Shown here piece by piece: positions 1-9,790 of a DNA stretch of 64,000 nt. The position numbers and the translations under genes were made by a program. The stretch covers positions 442,224 to 506,223 of the forward strand of contig MU001503.1 of the NCBI GenBank assembly GCA_010093485.1, in the 5' to 3' direction. Numbering within the stretch: position 1 is the first letter of the stretch; the number at the start of each line of letters is the position of its first letter. The DNA comes from Karstenula rhodostoma CBS 690.94 (lineage: Eukaryota; Ascomycota; Dothideomycetes; Pleosporales; Didymosphaeriaceae). Below the pieces are notes generated by a model. That model was not told the origin of the DNA. It was given only the letters and a program-made list of their open reading frames with translations, and searched no databases.

Positions 1-160
1 TTCCCACTCATTTGCGCGGAAACAAAATCGCCAGGCCATCAGTCCAACTTCAGACCCAGTAACATCCGACATCCAGCTTAGCGCCGGTCGTTATGGTTCC
101 TTCGTAGCCCCGAACAAACGATGGACCAGTGCCTTCGACAATGAAGCTCGTGCTTCGCGC

Positions 161-1871
161 ATGAGTTTCCTCGCGGATGGAACGCTTATCCCACGGGTGC
201 CGGTCGAACACAATCAACACGAGCAATGGGCGGGCAGAAGGGCAGAGCGGAGGCAGACGTGGGTAGCTCATGTTGCCCAGTCGGAGGAACCAGAAAAGGT
301 ATGGAGTGGGGAGTTTGATGTTGAGAGACGCCCAAGTTGGGTGGGAAGAGAGTCGGGAGCGTTGAATGGCGACGATGAGATAGCACTGCTGAAGGAAAAG
401 GAGCAATTCTTGGTGCAGTGGGAGGAGGGTGATGTTGAAAACCCGTTGAACTTTGGGAACGGAAGGAAGTGGATGAACGCAATGATCCTCGCTTTCGCCT
501 GCTTCATGGTGTCGATCGCATCCTCGGGGTTCTCGCAAGGTATCTTACCCTCGTATATGGCTAGAGGACCGACATGGCTAACCCGGAACAGGTACACGAG
601 ACTTGAAGACGGAGTTCAACGTCGACCAGGTCGTTGCTTTGATGACTACGTCTGCTTTTGTACTTGGCTTTGCGGTCGGTGCGCTCGTACTGTCGCCTTT
701 GAGCGAGGTATACGGTCGCCGCGAGCTATACATCTCGACCTTCGGTGCTTTCGTCTTGCTGACTGGAGCATTGTTCTTCTCCTCGTCGATGACTACGGTC
801 CTCGTGCTACGATTCTTGGGCGGGCTTGCAGGTTCCTTCACGCAGGCAGTCGCTCCAGCCGTAGTCGCGGACATGTTCGACGCACAAGAGCGTGGACTGG
901 TTCTCAGCATCTTCACTCTCGCTGGTCTCTTGGGCCAGAACCTGGGTCCCATCATTTGCGGCTTCCTCGATGCCTACCATGGGTGGCGTAGTATCGTCAT
1001 CTTCGTCACCGCGGCATCTTTTCCCACGTGGGCCGTCCTAACTTTCACCTTCCCAGAGACGTACGCGCCCGTGTTGCTTCAGCGCCGCGCTGACAGATTG
1101 ACCAAAGAGACTGGCAAGAAGCATGTCGTCGCAGGCGCAACGCCAAAGCCAATCAGCACACAACTACGCGTTGGTGCATTGCGTCCCTGGATCATGCTCA
1201 TCTACGAGCCCATAGTCACACTTCTGTCGCTCTTCCTCTCTGTCGTCCACGGCACGCTGTTCCTTCTCTTCGCCGCCTACCCCATCGTCTTTCAACAAGT
1301 CCGCGGTTGGCCTCAAGGCGTTGCATCGCTTCCTTTCCTTGCGCTGGTCATCGGCATCATCCTTTCCTTGTTCTACGTTGCATTGGTCGACCAGAAGCGC
1401 TATGCTCGCGTGGTAGCGCGCAACAACGGCGTCGCACCTCCCGAAGCGCGTCTCCCACCCGCCATGCTCGGCGCTGTTGTCCTCCCCATCGGCCTCTTCT
1501 GGTTTGCCTGGACCAACGGACCCGAAACCTTCTGGCTGATCAGCGTGAGCGCAGGCGTGTTCTTTGGCTTCGGCATGGTCCTTCTATACATGAGTCTTAC
1601 GAACTATCTGGTCGATTCGTACCTGGCGTATTCGGCATCCGCACTTGCTGCGAGTACTGTGCTGCGCTCTTGCGCAGGGGCGGCATTTCCTTTGTTCACG
1701 AATGATCTATACGACAAATTGGGTATACACTGGGCGTCAAGCATTCCGGGGTTCATGGCATTGGTGTTTGTGCCGTGTTTAGTCGCTTTCTATTCATGGG
1801 GACATGTTTTGAGGACTAAAACTAGGTTCGGGCAGGAAGCTGCTGCTTTGGCGGCGCGGGCGCAAAAGTGA
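161..1871 (+). CDS. MFS transporter, DHA1 (polyamine/drug) type
   Basis: Two exons, 161-539 and 592-1871, joined across a 52-nt GT-AG intron; 552 residues. A long hydrophilic N-terminus (about 115 residues) carries the NPLNF motif usual before the first helix of fungal DHA1 transporters. The signature LSPLSEVYGRR follows helix 2, and about twelve hydrophobic segments follow. Known members of this family (Tpo, Flu1, Caf5 groups) are plasma-membrane proton antiporters that export polyamines or drugs; the substrate here cannot be read from sequence. The join turns SGFSQG into TRDLKTEF in frame, as expected between helix 1 and helix 2. The start at 161 is the only in-frame ATG before helix 1, but an upstream exon outside the window is possible. 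It converges on the next gene, which is on the minus strand. Confidence 0.88.
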
Positions 1872-2363
1872 GGGTGGTTGGTTGTCAGGAAGTTCTTTTG
1901 TAAATATTAATGGGCTCGTAGACTCGTCGATCAGTAACTACATGTGATTTGCACAATGAATGAGGCTGTGCCGACGGATATGCTGCTGTGGTGATACAGT
2001 TGTGCAAGGGCTGAAGTGAGGATGACAGAAGAAGATGTGCTGACTCAAGTCCAGGGGCAGTGGCGTCTTGCATGACTCGTGTACGTCAATCGCGCATTGT
2101 GAAACCCTGGGCGTGGCTTCACACCTCATTTGACCTTCGCATGCACTATTCTCGCATCACGACCTTTTCGTCTTTGGTTTGTACACAATATCTTTCATTG
2201 CTAGAGTTGGGTACAGCAAAGCGACTATTCAAAGCCGTCCTCCCTTAATGATTCACTAGGACCAGCCGCATATACCAGTCGGCGGTACACTTTTGTGCCG
2301 ACAAAGTCTCCGACTACCGTTCAAGCATGCATACCATAGGCACTCGTCCCGTAGGAACCTTTG
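1872..2363. other. Convergent intergenic region, no gene seen
   Basis: Holds the 3' ends of the MFS gene and of the E2/F-box gene on the other strand. Only short chance reading frames; I see no RNA gene or repeat. Confidence 0.6.
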
Positions 2364-4307
2364 CTATCCTCGCCTGCCGCCGCGACTGCGACCACCACCA
2401 CCTGCACCCGCTCTATCCTCCGAAGGAAAGAAGCTCGGTCGACCGTTCCACCCATTACCATACCACTTCTCCCCACGTTCGAACCAGACCTCCAACTGCG
2501 GTGTGATTTGCACCTCCTTCGATCGCTCGACCGTCGGCTCCCACATTCTCCGAATCATATACAGCTGGCTCTGGGTCATGGGCATGCGCGAATAGCCCGC
2601 ACCAATGCTTTCGCCGATCGTGCGCCGTAAGAAGGCGGTGAATTCCGACCTAGGTGGCATCTGAGTAATGCCCATCACAGTCAGGAACTTCGGGAAGGAG
2701 TCAATGGCTTGTATAGCGCGGATCCTCTGAGCCATGATGGCAGACACACCAGGTGGAGGCGCGCTGTGCGTGTCGAACAGCTCTTCGCGTAGCTGCACGA
2801 GTGTCCTGCCGGGCGTTCGTGCGATTGAGCTGAAGAGCTTGAGAAACATGAGGAGGCGGTAAGACGTGCGCGACGCTTCGAATGTATTCTGGAGACGATA
2901 GTCGGAGACGGAAGTGGGCTCCAAATACGCCAGCTCGGCCATAGCAGCGCCTTTGGTGTCGAGCATCCAAACGACGTTGCGCAGCACAGCTTCTTTGATG
3001 ATTTGGAAGGTCAGCTCCTGCGTAAGCCCTGTGTCAGAGATAAGTGCTGCCACAAGCAGCTGGCCAAGGTCCGGGAAGTGCGTCTTGGTGCGTGGCCCGG
3101 CGAGGAAGCGCGCAACCATCCGGTTTGCTTTGTTCACGGTACCCGGGTTCTCGGTCGCGAAGCAAAGAAGAAGATGGAACAGAGCGAAGTAAGCCTCGAC
3201 TGCCTTCTCCGACGCATGCGACAAGGTGCTTCGCGCATCTGGCTTCTCCCATGACCGCGCGGCATCTTTGGAGAACTGCACCACGATCGTGTTCATGAAG
3301 TGATAGAGGACAGCCACCTTATCCGTTTCCTGCAGCTTCGCAGCCCCGCGCAACCCTTCCAAGGCATATCCTGCATTCTGGTGCACCGTCTTCCAGTGGC
3401 GGCGCGAAAGGGGGATTGGGAGCCACTTGTCGAACGACACGCCTTGTATAGACTTGCGTACGTTGAACAAGTTGTACGCCTCGCTCGACAGCAAGTCGAA
3501 CTCGGAACGAAAGACCGGCTTCCTGCCACCTGTGATTGAGACGCCAATGCCGAGCTTAGCCGTCAAGAAGGATTTCTTCAAGCAAAAGCACTGCAGTTCC
3601 CGGATGCGAATGAAGTCGTAAGAGGTCAGCATATGCTTGATGGTAGGTATGGCGTCTGCGAACGAGTATACGTCTGTAGTGTCCATGTATGACAGGAGGT
3701 TAAGGATCACTTCGTCCGGAAGCTCGAACAACTTCGAGCGCTCCGGTGAATCCATGTTGCGTGGAGCTTGAACCTCCCGCGACCTCGCTTTCGGCATCGA
3801 GTTGTTCCACGACTTGTTGAAACCACAGCAGTAGCACTCGTAAGACCAAGTGCTAACCCAGTCTCTCCCGCCTGCGTGATGCTGATGGTAGGTCTCTCGC
3901 GCAGCCCTCATCTGTGCCCTGTAGCTTGCTAGATCAACCACCTCGCCACCGTGGTCCTGCTCGATGATGTCGCTCGAGAAGAAGCTCAAGAGCTGGATCA
4001 AGATGCCTTTCAGGGTGTATGCCGGAGTCCATCCCTCGTCGGTATTCAATATTGTTGCGCAGACGTAGCTGCCGAAAATGTTTGGATGGTCGACACTCGA
4101 CTGGATCGTCACGGTAGGGGCGCGAATTGGGTAGTCGTCCGGGAACTGGATCTCCAGATGCAGTGGCTTTTCTTCCGGCGGCGTCAAAACCAAGCAGGCG
4201 TGTGTTATGTCCTCGTTGTTGAGATAGAGGTGTACGTTCGGGTACGGATGTTGCTGAACCTCTGCAATGTCGGCGAGAAGGCGCCGGCGGAGAGCAGGTG
4301 GCGCCAT
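2364..4307 (-). CDS. E2 ubiquitin-conjugating domain fused to F-box
   Basis: Single exon, 647 residues. Residues 1-115 have a UBC fold: PLHLEIQFPDDYPIRAPTV matches the E2 core strand, followed by HPN at 74-76, the candidate catalytic Cys83 in GSYVCATIL, and W93-TPAYTLKGILIQL like the E2 W-x-PA-[YL]-[TS] segment. A cysteine-rich ECYCC patch lies near 157. Residues about 191-228 (KLFELPDEVILNLLSYMD) form an F-box-like motif, the Skp1-binding element of SCF ubiquitin ligases. The remaining 400 residues look helical and are not recognised; the last 20 are Gly/Arg-rich. Seen: both motifs in one frame without intron. Inference: the protein could charge ubiquitin and dock on Skp1 itself. The HPN and Cys suggest an active rather than a UEV-like E2. 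Confidence 0.8.
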   Translation of the reverse strand: MAPPALRRRLLADIAEVQQHPYPNVHLYLNNEDITHACLVLTPPEEKPLHLEIQFPDDYPIRAPTVTIQSSVDHPNIFGSYVCATILNTDEGWTPAYTLKGILIQLLSFFSSDIIEQDHGGEVVDLASYRAQMRAARETYHQHHAGGRDWVSTWSYECYCCGFNKSWNNSMPKARSREVQAPRNMDSPERSKLFELPDEVILNLLSYMDTTDVYSFADAIPTIKHMLTSYDFIRIRELQCFCLKKSFLTAKLGIGVSITGGRKPVFRSEFDLLSSEAYNLFNVRKSIQGVSFDKWLPIPLSRRHWKTVHQNAGYALEGLRGAAKLQETDKVAVLYHFMNTIVVQFSKDAARSWEKPDARSTLSHASEKAVEAYFALFHLLLCFATENPGTVNKANRMVARFLAGPRTKTHFPDLGQLLVAALISDTGLTQELTFQIIKEAVLRNVVWMLDTKGAAMAELAYLEPTSVSDYRLQNTFEASRTSYRLLMFLKLFSSIARTPGRTLVQLREELFDTHSAPPPGVSAIMAQRIRAIQAIDSFPKFLTVMGITQMPPRSEFTAFLRRTIGESIGAGYSRMPMTQSQLYMIRRMWEPTVERSKEVQITPQLEVWFERGEKWYGNGWNGRPSFFPSEDRAGAGGGGRSRGGRRG

Positions 4308-4974
4308 GACGTCTCTCGAAAGGACTCAACGGTCGAACGATTGAAATGTTTGCGATCAGGGAACTGGTATCTCTACCAAGCTCTCGATGGTGTTGAAGGA
4401 TTAGGACCTCCGGGTCTTTTATAAACCAAGCAGTCTCCCAGAAACCGCTAGGCAGCAACTGAGAAATGATGCGCCTTTCCAGCAAACGCAAGTAAGTCTG
4501 CGAACCACCTGGGTGAATGAAGCTGTCGGTGCCGCCGCCCTTGCCAGCGCTGAGAAGGGCGAGCTAAGCCACATCTAAACCTCATCGGGAAACCACGCTG
4601 ATTGCCTTAGCTGAACGCGCACTCACCTGACTCCCAGACGAACAAAGCGTGTCTGCAAAAGATGAGCAAGATGTTTACTAGAGGAGACGCAGAGCCCTTT
4701 TTTGTTCTATATTCAGGCCTGAATTATTTCCTTGGGTCATTTGTACGTGCGCACTTGTCACAAAGCCGTTCGCGTATACTAACAGAACCTATACCAAAGC
4801 CGTGCGCGTATACTAACAGAACCTATACTGTCTGGATTTGGAACTCATCATTACGTCTAAATAACCAATATGCAACTAAAAAAGGAACAAAAACCAAACG
4901 CTGTAACAATGCATCTATCCCGCACCGAAAACAATCCACTACCATCGTCTGCTACCCTTCCCAGGTCGTAGAAA
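4308..4974. other. Intergenic region with a short tandem repeat
   Basis: Upstream of the E2/F-box gene and downstream of the secreted two-module gene. AT-rich stretch around 4660-4960. Apart from the 34-nt repeat reported separately I see nothing in it. Confidence 0.6.
4761..4828. repeat. 34-nt tandem direct repeat, two copies
   Basis: Units 4761-4794 and 4795-4828 begin CAAAGCCGT and end CCTATAC; they differ at one base (T versus G at unit position 10). No terminal inverted repeats or ORF nearby, so a local slippage or duplication product. Confidence 0.85.
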
Positions 4975-5721
4975 TCAATTGCCAATAGGATCCGCCTTGA
5001 AAGCCGGGTCGCAAATAATCTTGCGAACCTGCGTCCTCTCGGGAATCTTGAAATTCCATGCGCCCTTACCAGCATCCGAGAAAGTTTTGTCCGTGTTCGT
5101 TCCGCGCGTCGCAACAATGATCTGGCCCGACTTATCCTCGATCTGGCAGCGAAGCGTGGCCTTGACATCGGCAGGCGCCTGGATCTCGATGGCCGAAAAG
5201 ACGGTGGAGGGCTTGATGGCCTCCTCGTCGCGTTTGTCTGATGCGAGTTCGAATGCAACACCCGTCTCCGTGGCTTGATCGCTCAGAACGACCCGGACGA
5301 TCTTCTCCGCAGCATCGCCCTTCTTGAAGGCCGGATCGCAGATGATGCTTTCGACCTCGCTGTCTTCGAGGAACGCCCACTCGCCCTTGCCACCGTCGGC
5401 GAAGGTCTGGTCGATGTTGTTCTCGCCGCGGCGGGCCTTGATGGGCTGGTCGCCGGGCGCGATGAGCTTGCAGCGGATGTCTTTCTTCTCCACGTTCTTG
5501 CCGACAAGGATGTTAACCGTCTTGAAGGGGCCCTTGGAGTTATCTGGGGGCTGCTCCTGGCGTTGACCCTGAAGGAAGCCTGTGCGAGAGCCGAGGCCCT
5601 TGTCGGCGTTGCTGAGAGAGACGATGATCTCGAGATCGGTGGTGTACTGCCAGGCGCCTGGTCGAGCGATGACAGTGGAGGTGGTAGCGGCGAGCGTGAA
5701 GAGGGCAATGGAAGGACGCAT
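4975..5721 (-). CDS. Small secreted protein of two repeated modules
   Basis: 248 residues from ATG at 5721. The reading frame is open further upstream, but this Met starts a good signal peptide (MRPSIALFTLAATTSTVIA then RPG), so I chose it. The mature part holds the same ~65-residue module twice: a Cys in [DT]-[IL]-R-C, then a TF[AS]D-x-GKG-x-W-x-F block, then [SK]-I-I-CDPAFK. Each module has exactly two cysteines, suggesting one disulfide per module. No catalytic motif is visible and I do not recognise the family. A TATA-like element lies about 150 nt upstream. Secretion and cysteine pairing suggest an extracellular or effector-like protein; that is inference. Confidence 0.75.
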   Translation of the reverse strand: MRPSIALFTLAATTSTVIARPGAWQYTTDLEIIVSLSNADKGLGSRTGFLQGQRQEQPPDNSKGPFKTVNILVGKNVEKKDIRCKLIAPGDQPIKARRGENNIDQTFADGGKGEWAFLEDSEVESIICDPAFKKGDAAEKIVRVVLSDQATETGVAFELASDKRDEEAIKPSTVFSAIEIQAPADVKATLRCQIEDKSGQIIVATRGTNTDKTFSDAGKGAWNFKIPERTQVRKIICDPAFKADPIGN

Positions 5722-7048
5722 TGTGACTGGAACTTGTTGGGTGTGGATTGGTAAGACTAGGTTGAGTCTGAGTTCGGAATGAAGAGGAGAGGGAGGAATT
5801 AGAAAGTGGTGATGAGTAGCTGTGTGAGTGTGGTGAGCGAGTTGACGCCCTTCTCCACCTCCTCCACCGGGTATCTTATACTCCCTCACCGCGCCCCCAT
5901 AACCTCGCTTGCTTCTTCTTCAGTTAGAACAGCCACACACAAGCCCTCGGAAGCATCGCATCCGCACCACAAATCGCGCTCCAAAATAATCCTCCCTCAC
6001 TCGAGCCACTTTACAAAGCAGTTCCAAGAACTCTTGTGGCTGATCCTCCGCAGCATCTACTCTCAGCCCGGCAAAGGCCATCCTCTAGATCCTCTATGAG
6101 GCTGAACGTCTCCGATGTGGAGATCACGTTTGGGTGTTTCGCTGACGACAGCACGTGTGTTTACTGACTGGGCCAATGAGATTGGGAGCGCGGACTCAGC
6201 CTCACGGGATGTGCTTATCGTTAGCTGCTTGGCCGTCGGCATTCGTGATCGCGTCTTTATTTGGAGGAGGAATGTAAATAGACAATCCTTACAAAGGAAA
6301 TCCTACATGGTAATCTATTCTGAACCTGTTCCTGCACATGGTTTTCAAGTAAAGATACTGGTCGAAGATTACCGACGAATATATCATGACTGCGTACCGT
6401 CCTTCCCATGGTCATAGCCACACTTCCTCGCAGACCCACTGTGCGATCTTGAACAAACTTTATCAAGTCCTTTGGGAATGACCTCCATTCAAACCACGCC
6501 GTTTTCGGCGGGCTAGTGCTCCTTCGCCTATTGCACGGATCCACATCAGCCCTGTACTTCTCCTCTCCATCCTCCATTTCTACGAAAAAATGGGTGGTCC
6601 GAACAAGCCATTGCGTCTTTCAAGGAAGAGTCTAGACCACCTGTGATCAGGCAGCCTTCCTTATGAAGCTTCGCAGCAACGAAGCCAGCAACAAGACCCT
6701 CATAAAGCTGTCCTCAGATAACCATATATCTTTCCTAACGATGCGAAGCGAAGTAAAGATCATTTTCCTCTTTCAGAAGCAACCTAAGCAGGACAACTAC
6801 CTCGTGGAGAGGGCTGTCTCTCTGCGCGACCTAAGTAACCCAGGTCGTTGACTCCGGCGAGCTGGAATTTAGTCGATATTCGCAATTATGATACCGTAAG
6901 TGCTACCGCGGAGTCATGGAGGACAAGTCCGTATGGAGACTGATCGTGATTGAACTGATTGCGATTGTGCAATCGCGCGCGCCCAACCTTAAGACATTTA
7001 CTGTCACAACACTTCGTCGTGCAAGCGGAATGACCCAACTGAGGTCGG
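5722..7048. other. Intergenic region, no supported gene
   Basis: 1.3 kb between the secreted-protein start and the 3' end of the PIP-box gene. It holds the promoter of the former. ORFs of up to 106 codons occur on both strands without recognisable domains or splice-linked partners; I take them as chance. Confidence 0.5.
5875..5880 (-). promoter_or_regulatory. TATA-like element of the two-module secreted gene
   Basis: TATAAG read on the minus strand, about 155 nt before the chosen ATG at 5721 and in a spot free of reading frames. Confidence 0.4.
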
Positions 7049-7858
7049 TCATGGATCTGCTTGAATGGTAGATGCTTCTTTGCTAGCCGTTTTCGCAATC
7101 TGTTTCTGGAGAAACAGAGATCTGCCTTTAGCAAATAGCTCTTCCTCATTATCGCACTCTACGCCAGCGAGCATTGCTTCTTTTCGCCAGGCCAGTCTTT
7201 CCACATCATCCAGCCGGTACAATAGCATTTCTGTCGCGCCGTCGGTATGCCAATTTGGACGGCTGCAGTGCTCCAGGCAATGCAACTCCAACCTCTTCAG
7301 GCCAAATTCCTTGTCGCATTGGGTCATGGATCTGTGAAGCTTCCAAAGTCGCTTTTCATCGGCCTTTGGGATCTCGAACTTGGAGTTGGGCCTCGCATTG
7401 CGTTCGCACCAGCTGTTCCAATTCGCGCGAATGCGGGCCTTCTTCTGTCTCTCAAGAGCAGCAGCGACCTGCTCTTCGCGCTTCAATTGTCGCTCTGCCT
7501 CTATCTCGGCTCTTTTGGCTTCGCGCTCTTCCTTCTCTATATCCTTGATCAAGACTTTGACGTCAGCTTCCTCTTGCTTCTTCGCCCTCTTCTCTGCCCT
7601 TTTCTCCGCCGGCGACAGCTCGAACGGGATGGTGTCAAGGCGTCTCTTTCTGTTAGGAAAGAAGGAGGTTATGCGCGATTGCTTGTGCTTCGAACTCGGC
7701 GTCGCTGGAAACGCGGAGGATGACGGCGTTGCTGGTTGTGCGGGTGGCTGGGGACGACGGGGCGGGGTACGTGGGGGCGAGACAGCAGACGAACTCGGTG
7801 CGCCGCCGTCATCAGTCCTAGCTTTGCCCTTCGCTGTAGCTGAAAGCGTGCCGGCCAT
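7049..7858 (-). CDS. Uncharacterised basic coiled-coil protein with PIP box
   Basis: 269 residues from ATG at 7858 (the frame is open upstream, but the extension looks like leader sequence). Residues 20-58 are Pro/Ser-rich and disordered. Residues 60-67, QSRITSFF, match the PCNA-interacting consensus Q-x2-[ILM]-x2-[FY]2 exactly and are followed by the basic NRKRR. Residues ~85-155 are a highly charged Lys/Glu helix, likely coiled coil and rich in nuclear-localisation-like clusters. The C-terminus (from WNSWCERN) is compact, with several Cys and Trp, and not recognised. Known: PIP boxes dock replication and repair proteins on PCNA. Inference: a nuclear replication or repair accessory factor. 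An intron is not needed. Confidence 0.75.
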   Translation of the reverse strand: MAGTLSATAKGKARTDDGGAPSSSAVSPPRTPPRRPQPPAQPATPSSSAFPATPSSKHKQSRITSFFPNRKRRLDTIPFELSPAEKRAEKRAKKQEEADVKVLIKDIEKEEREAKRAEIEAERQLKREEQVAAALERQKKARIRANWNSWCERNARPNSKFEIPKADEKRLWKLHRSMTQCDKEFGLKRLELHCLEHCSRPNWHTDGATEMLLYRLDDVERLAWRKEAMLAGVECDNEEELFAKGRSLFLQKQIAKTASKEASTIQADP

Positions 7859-8135
7859 CTTAGCACGAGACGAAAGCCGACTATACAATATAGTGATATA
7901 ACGATGAATGGGAATGGCGACGGGAACGGCGGGATCTTGTATATAGCGCCTGCAGGTCCGCTCGCTTCTTTTTGCTTTTCGCGGGGAGGTTGGGGTGTAG
8001 GACCGATTTCGCAAACGCAAGTTGTACTAAATATATACGCAGATTCTCGTGTCTGCTCTAGGCAGCAGAGAGCTTGTAAGGGATGAGAGGTCGTCGGCGG
8101 CGCAATCCATCTAGCCAGGCCAATCCCCTGAAACC

Positions 8136-9790
8136 TTACACGGTGTATCTAAACCAAGGCACGTTGTCGGCCATTTCTCTTTCGAGCAACTTCTGCTCTT
8201 CCGTCAAATCCTGGACACCTCTCTCGGTTGCAACCTTGTCGCGCCGCGTGTTCTCGAGCCGACACCAAGTCGACATGAACAAGGTCAGGAAAAACGCCAC
8301 GCTAGTGTTTGTCTTGTCAATCGATGCCATGACCCGGGGAGTTTTCAGAGACTTACCTCACGATTCCGATCAAGATACTGTGTCCGGTGATGTATCTAGG
8401 GCCATCCCTCGAGATATAGACGTACGAAGCGATGATTCCACCACAGTTGCCTCCCATAACCTGCATCGCAATACCGGTGCCTCGCTTCAAACTCCCCCCT
8501 ATATTGCCGCTGTTCCATGCCATGCCAAGAGGGATCTGTGGGTAGATGCCGATCGCCGCGAATATCGTTCCGGCATACTGCACGCTGGCTTTACCGCTGC
8601 CACACAACAAGCCAAAGCCAAGGAGAGCCACAAGCTGGAAGCTCATCATAAAGATACCCCGTTTGCCGACTCGATCGGCATACCAGCTTGCGATAATCGT
8701 AAAGAAGCAAGCCGCAACATATGGCGGAATGGACATCAGCTGTGCCTCGTTCGCGGTGTAGCCCATGGTTTTGATGATTGTTGGAAGGAAGAGAGCGAAG
8801 CTGTAGATTGGGCAGAATCCTGCCATGCAGATGAACATGTGGATGTAGATCTTCCAGTCGCCAATCGCTTGCCATACGTACTTCGTGTTGAAGTCGTTCG
8901 ACAGATAGCCTTGTTCAGCTAGCAGCCGGCGCTGGACTTCCTCGCGTTCTGGCTCGGTGAGAAAACGAGCGCTGTTCACGTCAGTCAGCAGCTAGACAAG
9001 TGGCCAAGTGTCGGGCCAGACTTACGTGGCAGGATAGTCGTAGATGCACCAGTATGCAGCAAGACTGACCACAACAGAAAGCAGACCTTCAAGGATGAAT
9101 ATCCAGGCCCAGGCAGCTTTTCCACCAACGCCGTTCATCTCCGCAATACCTCTTGCCAAGATGCCTCCGAATGCCCCAGCAAGTGTGGCCGCACTGAAGA
9201 ATAAAGCCATACGGAAGCCGCACTCCTTCCGCACATACCATTGCGTGATGAAATAGTTCACACCCGGGAACAGTCCACCCTCGAATATGCCCAGAAAGAC
9301 TCGCGTCGCCATTAAGCCAGAATAGTCCTTGACAAAGCCTTGTCCAACCATGGACACAGACCAACAGAACATGATGAACGTCAGCCAAATGGACGGCCGG
9401 ACTCGCTTCATCATTATGTTGGAAGGAATTTCTGCTGCGATGTAGAACGGGAACAGAACTGCGAGACAGTCATTGTACTGCAGGCCATGCAGGTTCAAAT
9501 CCTGCTCTAGATGATCGAGACGCGCGTTGCCAATGTTCGTTCGGTCGAGGAAACATAATCTGGGCGACAGCATGTCAGAGGGTTTCTCGCACAAAAGAAA
9601 AGCGTGTCTGGACCTACAGATAAATCAAAGACATGAATGGAATGATGTGCCAGTCGAGCTTCCGCAGAAGCCTTTTGGTGTTCTGCGCATCCCATCCTTG
9701 CGGCTCCACATCGCCGTATGCGACCGAGACGGAGGAGACCACTTTCTCATTCGCGATCTCTGCTCGATCCATATTTTCCACTTGATCCAT
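8136..9790 (-). CDS. MFS anion:cation symporter, Dal5/allantoate permease family
   Basis: Four exons on the minus strand: 9618-9790, 9026-9559, 8357-8971 and 8136-8301, with introns of 58, 54 and 55 nt, all GT-AG; 495 residues. Family hallmarks are present: the LCFLDRTNIGNA loop after helix 1, FPFYIAAEIPSN in helix 2-3, RVFLGIFEGGLFPG, and the DYPTARFLTE segment created by the second splice. Members import allantoate, nicotinate, biotin precursors, dipeptides or other organic anions with protons at the plasma membrane; the substrate cannot be told. The start at 9790 gives the usual ~45-residue cytosolic N-terminus; an in-frame Met at 9907 would add 39 residues. The last exon ends in a short charged tail (QDLTEEQKLLEREMADN), typical of the family. 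Confidence 0.9.

Noticed and set aside
9480..9515. GCAGG-TTCAAAT-CCTGC, a perfect tRNA T-arm-like hairpin
   Set aside because: It lies within an exon of the Dal5-type transporter (LEQDLNLHG region), and there is no A-box, anticodon arm or acceptor stem at the right distance.
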